From positions 1 through 20,747 of the forward strand of contig CAZXSA010000071.1 in the NCBI GenBank assembly GCA_964642815.1: DNA of 20,747 bases, read 5' to 3'. Positions 15,072 to 20,747 of this stretch are shown one piece after another. How positions within the stretch are numbered: position 1 is the stretch's first letter; every line of letters begins with the position of its first letter. Below the pieces are notes generated by a model. That model was not told where the DNA came from. It was given only the letters and a program-made list of their open reading frames with translations, and did no database searches. Position numbers and translations under genes: made by a program. Source of the stretch: JAAYCU01 sp964642815. Lineage in GTDB: Bacteria > Planctomycetota > Phycisphaerae > UBA1845 > PWPN01.

Positions 15072-15317
15072 ATGGTGCTTGAAAAAGTGCGGGCCTGCAT
15101 GGCCAAAGCGTTGAAGCTGGAGTCGACGGTGGCCGCATCCATCGGTCATGACACCACTGCCGCCGATCTGCCCGGTTGGACATCGGTGACCCATCTGGCC
15201 CTTGTGCTGGAGATCGAGAATACCTTTCATGTGCGGTTTGAAAATGATGAGATCGTTTCCCTCGGCAGCGTCGGGGCGATTCTGGACAGCTTGTACGGCA
15301 AAGGCGCAGCCGACTAG
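15072..15317 (+). CDS. Acyl carrier protein-like protein
   Basis: 81 residues, the usual ACP length. ACPs carry acyl or aminoacyl groups on a phosphopantetheine arm attached to a Ser that starts helix 2. Here that position is S38 in LPGWTSVTHLALVLEIEN; the common Asp before it is Thr (T37) and the usual Leu after it is Val. The pattern 'W-x-S-V/L-x-H-L-x-L-x-L-x-I-E' is typical of ACPs found in surface polysaccharide and peptidic/hybrid clusters rather than of the fatty acid synthase ACP. GGGAG lies five bases before the ATG. It starts 43 bp after top6A and 110 bp before an E2-type acyltransferase, with which it probably works. Confidence 0.87.
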   Translation: MVLEKVRACMAKALKLESTVAASIGHDTTAADLPGWTSVTHLALVLEIENTFHVRFENDEIVSLGSVGAILDSLYGKGAAD

Positions 15318-15427
15318 CGGCGGGATCGGGAAAAGCATGGAGCGTTTCGTGACGGCCGGCGGCGGCCTTCAAAGGCCCGAACGCGGGGGTTTTGAAAGTG
15401 TCCGGCAACATTTCGGGAGAAACTTCG

Positions 15428-16624
15428 GTGAATGAAAATACGGACATGGTTGCCCCGGTCCGGATGCCCCAGGAAAATGTCAATGACGAGGAAGTCCGGT
15501 TGGTGGCCTGGAGGGTGGAAAACGGCGAGCGGGTCGAATCGGGAAGCGTGCTCTGCGAGATGGAGACTTCCAAGGCGATTGGCGAAATTGTCGCCCCGAC
15601 CGCCGGCGTGCTTCGGCAAATCCGCAAAATCGGGGACATGATACCGGTCGGGGAAATTGTCGCTTACATCGGCCCTTCGCAGCAGGCCATTGACCGATAT
15701 ATCAATTTGCGGAAAAAAGCGGTGGAAGATGCTCCGGCCGCCATGGCTTCGGCAGAGGTAGAGGCCACGGCCGGGGCTTTGGATTTGGCCCGTCGCCATG
15801 GGATCAATTTGGCTGATGTTAAGACCAGTGGCCAGATTCGCCGTCAGGATGTGGAATCCTTTATTGCCCAGCACGGCTTGAGCGAGGTGGCGGAACCACA
15901 ACCAAGTGTCTCCGTGCCGACGTTGCGGGTTTTACCGGAGGCCTTGAGCGACAAGGTTCTGGCCCTCGATCAGCTTAGCGATCATCAATGGGCCATCGCC
16001 GAGCATCTGGCCCGAACGCAGGCCAATATGGTAACCGCTCATGCCGGCATGGACCTGGATATGACCGCGGCTCTACGCTGGACCGAGGCGAGGAAAAAAG
16101 CCGGCCTGATGACCGGAACGATCCCCGTTTTCCTCCACGCCGCTGCGGCCGCCGTGGTTGGCATGAATAAGCTGGCGAATTTTCGCCTTGGCCGCCAGGT
16201 GTACCGGTATAAATCGGTGGACATCGCCTATACCGCGCGGAGCAACGATGGACGTCTTTTCACCCCGGTGGTTCGAAAGGTGGATCAGCGACCGCTCGAC
16301 GAACTGGCCGCCGAATGTCAGCGCCTGAATATGGCGGTCTTTCGCGGTAAGGTGGAGGCGGCGGACATGTGCGGCGGTTGTCTGACCCTTTCCGTGTTGG
16401 ACGAGCATCCCGTACGTTTTCACATTGGTTTACAAAATACTTATCAGTCAGTGCTTTTCACTATTGGAGCGATCCGTCAGGAATTTCATCTGGTTGATGG
16501 AAAGCCGGCCGCCAAACCGACGGTTACCGTTACCCTTTCCTACGATCATGGGCTTATGGACGGCTGGGAGGCCGGCCAGGCACTTGCCGCGATGAAGAAG
16601 GCCCTCGAATCGGTGAACGTCTGA
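15428..16624 (+). CDS. 2-oxoacid dehydrogenase E2-type acyltransferase with lipoyl domain
   Basis: 398 residues from GTG 15428, which has GGGAG eight bases upstream; in-frame TTG 15392 or ATG 15446 are alternatives. Domains in order: a lipoyl domain (about 8-82) with lipoylation lysine K49 in METSKA; a peripheral E3-binding domain (about 115-150, ALDLARRHGINLADVKTSGQIRRQDV); and the CoA-dependent acyltransferase core (about 175-395) ending with H374-x-x-x-D378-G in SYDHGLMDG, the E2 catalytic motif. It therefore looks active. E2 proteins normally sit with E1 and E3 genes; neither is in the window. Instead it follows an ACP and precedes a polysaccharide deacetylase, which suggests acyl delivery for envelope modification, an inference. 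Confidence 0.9.
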   Translation: MNENTDMVAPVRMPQENVNDEEVRLVAWRVENGERVESGSVLCEMETSKAIGEIVAPTAGVLRQIRKIGDMIPVGEIVAYIGPSQQAIDRYINLRKKAVEDAPAAMASAEVEATAGALDLARRHGINLADVKTSGQIRRQDVESFIAQHGLSEVAEPQPSVSVPTLRVLPEALSDKVLALDQLSDHQWAIAEHLARTQANMVTAHAGMDLDMTAALRWTEARKKAGLMTGTIPVFLHAAAAAVVGMNKLANFRLGRQVYRYKSVDIAYTARSNDGRLFTPVVRKVDQRPLDELAAECQRLNMAVFRGKVEAADMCGGCLTLSVLDEHPVRFHIGLQNTYQSVLFTIGAIRQEFHLVDGKPAAKPTVTVTLSYDHGLMDGWEAGQALAAMKKALESVNV

Positions 16625-16652
16625 TAACCGGGCCACATGGTCCCATCTCTTT

Positions 16653-17792
16653 TTGCATGTGTCGAAACGGATTTACGATTCAGATCGGCCGATAACAAAG
16701 CTGGTGACGTTGTTGAAGCAAAAGTTGTTTTCGGCTCTGTCCTGGCGAGTCGAGGCCCGGGCCATGCGCATGCCACCCGATGCCGGTGCACGGCTGCGCG
16801 ATCGCTGCGGGAATTTCATGCGCCTGCTTGGCGTTCATCGCGATTTGCCGGATATTACTGATCGCGCGGTTATCCTTTGTTTCCACGGAGTGACGGAACG
16901 TCGACTCGATCCGGATGTCGAATGCGACGTGTTGACGGTGAAGGCCTTTCGCCAATTGCTCGATGTCGTGGCTCGTTCGTTCCAGGTGATCAGTCTGACC
17001 GAGATGGTCGAGGCCCTCGAACATGGCGAGACACTACCGCCGCGATGCATCGCGATCACCTTCGATGACGGATACGCGAACAATGCAACCGTGGCCGCCG
17101 AGGAGCTGGCCGCCCGGAGGATGCCATGGTCGGTTTTCCTACCCACCGGCTTGATCGAAACCGGCGGTTGGCAGTGGATCGACGACGTGCGTGTCCTGCT
17201 TCAGCGGGGAAGCCGATCGGAATTGCGATTCCATTGGGGGGCGCGTGATCTGGTTCTGGATTTAAGTGCCCCGAAGCCTCGTCGACAAGCCGTCCGAATC
17301 GTTCACGAATCATGCCGCTACGTGCCGGAGGAGATACGTCTGCGTCGGCTGAGCGAATTGTATGCCGGTTACGACGCGGATGAGATAGCCTCGCTTCGGG
17401 CTCGGTTCCCGGTATTTTCACCCATGACCTGGGACCAGGCCCGGCAACTGCAATCGGCCGGGGTTGATATCGGGAACCATTCGCTGTCGCATATCGCTTT
17501 GGCCCAGTTGCCGGTGGAGCATATTCGTCGGGAGGTGATCGCTGCCCGAGACCTGCTCCAACAGCGCCTGGGTGGTTACCATCCGCATTTTTCCTACCCT
17601 TACGGTCGTCCTGGTGCGATTTCCGACCTGACCGAGACGGTCATCCGTGAGGCCGGTTATCGTTGTGCCGTAACCCTTGAGCAGAACACCATCGACACCC
17701 GATGCGTCAACCTGTTACAATTGCCCCGCCTGATCGTTTCCACCGATGTCGGCCGAGTATTGTTCGGCCTGTGGCAGCGTTTTATTCGATAA
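16653..17792 (+). CDS. Polysaccharide deacetylase (NodB homology domain)
   Basis: Up to 379 residues. The start is uncertain: TTG 16653 and GTG 16659 come first and ATG 16764 is possible; none has a good ribosome site. The NodB domain starts near residue 72 (AVILCFHGV), followed by the metal-binding Asp pair D138-D139 (TFDDGY), H276 and H280 (NHSLSH) and the SYPYG motif (314-318). All catalytic parts of carbohydrate esterase family 4 are present, so metal-dependent removal of N-acetyl groups from an amino-sugar polymer is likely. No clear signal peptide is seen, as in deacetylases of exopolysaccharide clusters acting on the cytoplasmic or membrane side. It is 28 bp after the E2 gene and 7 bp before the GNAT gene, so one transcript is likely. 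Confidence 0.88.
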   Translation: MHVSKRIYDSDRPITKLVTLLKQKLFSALSWRVEARAMRMPPDAGARLRDRCGNFMRLLGVHRDLPDITDRAVILCFHGVTERRLDPDVECDVLTVKAFRQLLDVVARSFQVISLTEMVEALEHGETLPPRCIAITFDDGYANNATVAAEELAARRMPWSVFLPTGLIETGGWQWIDDVRVLLQRGSRSELRFHWGARDLVLDLSAPKPRRQAVRIVHESCRYVPEEIRLRRLSELYAGYDADEIASLRARFPVFSPMTWDQARQLQSAGVDIGNHSLSHIALAQLPVEHIRREVIAARDLLQQRLGGYHPHFSYPYGRPGAISDLTETVIREAGYRCAVTLEQNTIDTRCVNLLQLPRLIVSTDVGRVLFGLWQRFIR

Positions 17793-17799
17793 ATCCGTT

Positions 17800-19044
17800 A
17801 TGCAGTCATCGACCGGCCATCCCGAAGATTCCGGAAATCAGTCTCGATCCGCGCCGACCTTGAAAGGGCCGAGCGCTCCCGGCGGTTGGTTGCGGCCCGT
17901 GCAACCGGCCGATGCGGAACAGATCCATCAACTACTGCTGTCGATATTGCCGGATGTGCCGCCTGATCGAGCACGCTGGTTGGCCCGTTGGCGGTGGCAA
18001 TATTGGAATAATCCTTACCGGCTGAATCGACCGGCCGGGTGGGTCTTGGAGGGAGGGGGGAAGATCGTCGGACACCTGGGGGCGGTCCATGTTCCGCTCC
18101 GTATGGGGCAGGAACGCGGTACCGGCATTATCGGCGCGGATTACGCGGTCTCGGCCGAGGCGCTTCGGCATGGGGGAGCTTTCGCCGGACTTCAACTTGC
18201 CCAGGCTTTGTTTCAGGAATCCGGTGACCATATCGTGCTGGCCACCACCGCCAACGAGCAGACCGGGGCGATTTTCGGCCGATTTGGTTGTCGGCCGGTG
18301 GAATGGACGCGCGAATTCTGGCGGGCGCCGGCCACTATGGCACAGTTGCTTCGCACTGGTTATGGATCATCAAATCGCCTGGCTCGTCGATTGCTTTCCG
18401 GTTTTCCTGGTTCCCTTGTCGCGGATGTATTGGGACGCGGCTGCACGTTACTGCGCTATCAGCCGACCCTTCCCCTTCAACCAGGCTATCGGATTGAGAT
18501 GACGTTGCCATGTTCGCCGTGCCCGTTCGGCATGCTGTATGAACAACTGGTTGCCGGGCATGGGGCAGTCCCCGCGACGCCGATAGCCTTGGGGCAATGG
18601 CCCGCGCATTTCGGGATCGACCGCTCGCAGGATTATCTTGATTGGCGCTATATCCATCATCCCGAGCGCGAGAGCATCCGCGTTATTTCGGTGAGCGACC
18701 GTGCCGGGCAACTTTACGGGTCGGCCATCGTGTTTTTAGATATTCATGCTCCACGAAGGGTTGCCTGCGTGGAGGAGATCATAGCTCGGCCAGATCGTAC
18801 GGACGTATGGCGTATGTTATTCCTTGCCGCTCTGCGACTGGCCTGGGCACATGATATGGAATATCTCGTGACCACGACGGGGCGACGGGGTCTGCGCGGA
18901 TTTTTCTGGGAACTGGGTTTTCAATCCCGTGCGCGGAACGCGCCAGCCGCCTTGGTTCTCCAATCGCCGCAATGCCGCCCGAGTCAATCGCTTCGCGAAC
19001 CGCTCGCGGATCATTACGAATTCTGGCATGGGGAAATGTTCTGA
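17800..19044 (+). CDS. Large GNAT-superfamily acyltransferase, likely two GNAT-like halves
   Basis: 414 residues from ATG 17800; an in-frame start at 17746 would overlap the deacetylase and lacks a ribosome site. The first half (about 30-175) has a GNAT pattern: LRPVQPADAEQIHQLL, the strand WVLEGGGKIVGHLGAV, and the turn ATTANEQTGAIFGRFGCR where the acetyl-CoA-bound helix and 'GF'-type end are expected. The second half (about 265-390) holds DYLDWRYIHHP, a sequence common in GNAT/FemAB-like proteins of exopolysaccharide clusters, and ends with FFWELGFQ. A role in N- or O-acylation of a sugar or amino-sugar intermediate, together with the deacetylase, is inferred. The acceptor is unknown. Confidence 0.78.
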   Translation: MQSSTGHPEDSGNQSRSAPTLKGPSAPGGWLRPVQPADAEQIHQLLLSILPDVPPDRARWLARWRWQYWNNPYRLNRPAGWVLEGGGKIVGHLGAVHVPLRMGQERGTGIIGADYAVSAEALRHGGAFAGLQLAQALFQESGDHIVLATTANEQTGAIFGRFGCRPVEWTREFWRAPATMAQLLRTGYGSSNRLARRLLSGFPGSLVADVLGRGCTLLRYQPTLPLQPGYRIEMTLPCSPCPFGMLYEQLVAGHGAVPATPIALGQWPAHFGIDRSQDYLDWRYIHHPERESIRVISVSDRAGQLYGSAIVFLDIHAPRRVACVEEIIARPDRTDVWRMLFLAALRLAWAHDMEYLVTTTGRRGLRGFFWELGFQSRARNAPAALVLQSPQCRPSQSLREPLADHYEFWHGEMF

Positions 19045-19056
19045 CACTTACCGGCC

Positions 19057-19090
19057 GCCGACCAGGCGATCATCGGCAAGAGATATTTTT
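19057..19090 (+). terminator. Weak hairpin between convergent genes
   Basis: GCCGA (19057-19061) pairs with TCGGC (19073-19077) around an 11-base loop, and a TATTTTT run follows. It lies in the 59-bp gap between the GNAT gene and the convergent membrane protein gene. The stem is short. Confidence 0.25.
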
Positions 19091-19103
19091 ATCACGGGCT
19101 TGT

Positions 19104-20747
19104 TTAATCATCGCGTGGTTGAAGCAGGCAAACATCGTCGATGATCTCGCTGACCCGGTAATGTCGGCGAACGGTACGGGCCGCGGGGCCGAAATAGGAT
19201 TCCGAGTCGTCAAAGACGGCCGATTCGACGGTTGCGCGATCCGCGCCTCTGGCGATGATGGGGATGCGCGCCACGAGAACCTTGGGTTTTTGCCGGTCGA
19301 TGGCCTCCATGAAGGCGTCGAACATGTGACTGTACACCTCCTGAGCCACGAAGAGTTTGTAGACGGGGGGGCGGCCAGCGAAGTAATACAAACGTGGTTC
19401 GTTGAACAGGCATCCGATCGCATCGGATTCGGCGGTCAGGGCACGCACGCGTTCCGCCGTCTTGCGGGTCGTCGAGATCAGGGGATAACGCGGCTGGTGC
19501 TTGGTGATCTCATCCTGATATTTCTCCAGGGACATCCGGGCCAGCACATGGGGCGACGCGGTTGGGGTAACCATCTTTATCCCCCAATAATCGACCGCGT
19601 GATAAATAGCCGCCGCCAGGCAGACCACTATCCAAGCCCGCGACGCATGTTTTTCGATGCCGAAGCGGTGGACGCCTTCCATTATTTCATTGGCGGTCAG
19701 ATAGGCGGCGAAAGCGAACAGAGGGAAGAAATGATAGAAAAAGAAGTGGCCTTGCATGACCATTCCGACAAAGGAAGCGCCGGCCAACAACATCGCCATC
19801 CGCCAAACACGGGAGCGCCCGCGCCAAGGTTGGATCACGATGGCACCGATGGCCGGGAGGAGCAACCCCATCGCGCGTATGGTAATCTGTTGCCAGGCTG
19901 TCCATTGATGAGTAATCAACAGTAGCCCCAGTATGCCGCCCATCAAGATAAATAGTCCCAGCCCTTGGCCCGCAAGCCAAGGGAGATTATGCGGCGATGA
20001 TTTACCAATCCGGACAGTCAGCAGGAGACATACACCGCCGACAATAATTCCACCCACGAGGAGGGCGGGAATCACTTGGCGGATGATTGTCGGCCCGAGG
20101 ATATATCCAGGGATATCCCGGCGGGTCATGACCTCTCGGAAGCCGGTCCACCAGTCCAGATGGATCATCAGGGCCACACCGCCGACCGCCGCTATCATGA
20201 AACCTAACGCGAGGGAAAACGGTTGCGCTGCGCCACGAATCCGTGATTCACGCATCGCCCACGCTTCACCGAGTGTATATAACCACAAAACGCCAAAACA
20301 AAGTCCGAGAGTCGGTTTTAATGAAAAAGCGGCGAAAGCGAACATGCCGCCCAACAGATGAATCAGCGACACAAGCCAGATTCGATAGCCGGTTGTATCT
20401 CTAAAAAGCACGGCATGGAAAGCCAGCAGCAAGGGCAGCACGGCCATGCCATCACGTTGCCCTGCATGAATGAAACCGCTGGCGAAGTAGGCCATGGCGT
20501 ATAGTATCGCCGCTACGATCCCCACGGCTCGGCGGCCGTCGTCCCGCCAGCCCAAGGCAAGCAGGGCGATCAAAGTACATAACTGCCAGCCTGCGTCGAA
20601 AAGGCGCAACTCTGCCGGCGACGAGCCTACCAGATGGTTGGCAAGCCAATGGACGGCGATGATGCCCGGCCAGTTCTGCTCCCACACATCAACGTACATG
20701 CGTTGACCGGCGGCTACCCGGTCAGTGATGTACTGATAGACGGCCAT
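19104..20747 (-). CDS. GT39-like (ArnT/PMT-type) membrane glycosyltransferase, 5'-truncated by window edge
   Basis: 547 residues are visible; the frame is open to the window edge. Although codon 1 at 20747 is ATG, the sequence VYQYITDRVAAGQRMYVDVWEQNWPG matches the first external loop of GT39-type proteins, which usually follows a first membrane segment. The true start is therefore probably beyond the window. About 12 hydrophobic segments fill the first 400 residues, followed by a soluble tail of about 140 residues (from LISTTRKTAERV). Enzymes of this group move sugars from polyprenyl-phosphate donors on the outer face of the cytoplasmic membrane. It converges on the deacetylase/GNAT operon, 59 bp apart, and may act on the same glycan. 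Donor and acceptor are unknown. Confidence 0.8.
   Translation of the reverse strand: MAVYQYITDRVAAGQRMYVDVWEQNWPGIIAVHWLANHLVGSSPAELRLFDAGWQLCTLIALLALGWRDDGRRAVGIVAAILYAMAYFASGFIHAGQRDGMAVLPLLLAFHAVLFRDTTGYRIWLVSLIHLLGGMFAFAAFSLKPTLGLCFGVLWLYTLGEAWAMRESRIRGAAQPFSLALGFMIAAVGGVALMIHLDWWTGFREVMTRRDIPGYILGPTIIRQVIPALLVGGIIVGGVCLLLTVRIGKSSPHNLPWLAGQGLGLFILMGGILGLLLITHQWTAWQQITIRAMGLLLPAIGAIVIQPWRGRSRVWRMAMLLAGASFVGMVMQGHFFFYHFFPLFAFAAYLTANEIMEGVHRFGIEKHASRAWIVVCLAAAIYHAVDYWGIKMVTPTASPHVLARMSLEKYQDEITKHQPRYPLISTTRKTAERVRALTAESDAIGCLFNEPRLYYFAGRPPVYKLFVAQEVYSHMFDAFMEAIDRQKPKVLVARIPIIARGADRATVESAVFDDSESYFGPAARTVRRHYRVSEIIDDVCLLQPRDD

Noticed and set aside
16637..16861. ATG-started frame of 74 codons at the deacetylase 5' end
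   Set aside because: It is out of frame with the deacetylase and shows no domain; it does have an ATG, which the deacetylase start lacks, but the NodB domain is in the other frame.
18972..19925. Long plus-strand open frame of 317 codons
   Set aside because: It runs antisense to the membrane glycosyltransferase frame and overlaps the end of the GNAT gene; its translation shows no family pattern and is low in hydrophobic order.

Overview
The window reads as chromosomal DNA of a bacterium with moderately high GC. My best guess is a member of the Planctomycetota or a related lineage. The reasons are few Shine-Dalgarno sites, several GTG/TTG starts, a two-gene topoisomerase VI in an otherwise bacterial setting, and a short intergenic element rich in palindromes. 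This assignment is inference; there is no rRNA or other taxonomic marker here.

Layout. (1) 1-4406, plus strand: the 3' part of a type I phosphodiesterase of the alkaline phosphatase superfamily, a polytopic membrane protein resembling GT-C glycosyltransferases, and an SDR reductase/epimerase. (2) 4423-5931, minus strand: a lipoprotein with two Ca-binding-like repeats and a diverged alkaline phosphatase fold, convergent with the SDR gene. (3) 5932-6367: a divergent intergenic region with a MITE-like element (6072-6325) built of hairpins between 11-bp terminal inverted repeats, then a promoter that seems to give a leaderless purM mRNA. (4) 6368-7435: purM. (5) 7607-8485, minus strand: a lipoprotein I do not recognise. 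(6) 8654-15028, plus strand: an NtrC-type sigma-54 activator, a 17-bp dyad at its 3' end, a -24/-12 type promoter, a small DksA/TraR-like protein that has lost half its zinc ligands, topoisomerase VI subunit B, a nucleotidyltransferase gene broken by an in-frame TGA, and topoisomerase VI subunit A. (7) 15072-19044, plus strand: an acyl carrier protein, a lipoyl-bearing E2 acyltransferase with no E1/E3 beside it, a polysaccharide deacetylase, and a large GNAT-type protein. (8) 19104-20747, minus strand: a GT39-like membrane protein cut by the window edge.

How the parts may work together. Regions 1 and 7-8 look like surface or envelope glycan machinery (membrane sugar transferases, deacetylase, acyl/acetyl transfer, phosphodiesterases). 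The ACP and E2-like pair is the least ordinary part. In region 6 the activator, the symmetric site and the -24/-12 promoter form a plausible self-contained circuit driving the DksA-like gene and perhaps the topoisomerase VI genes behind it. No CRISPR array, tRNA, rRNA or transposase gene was seen.
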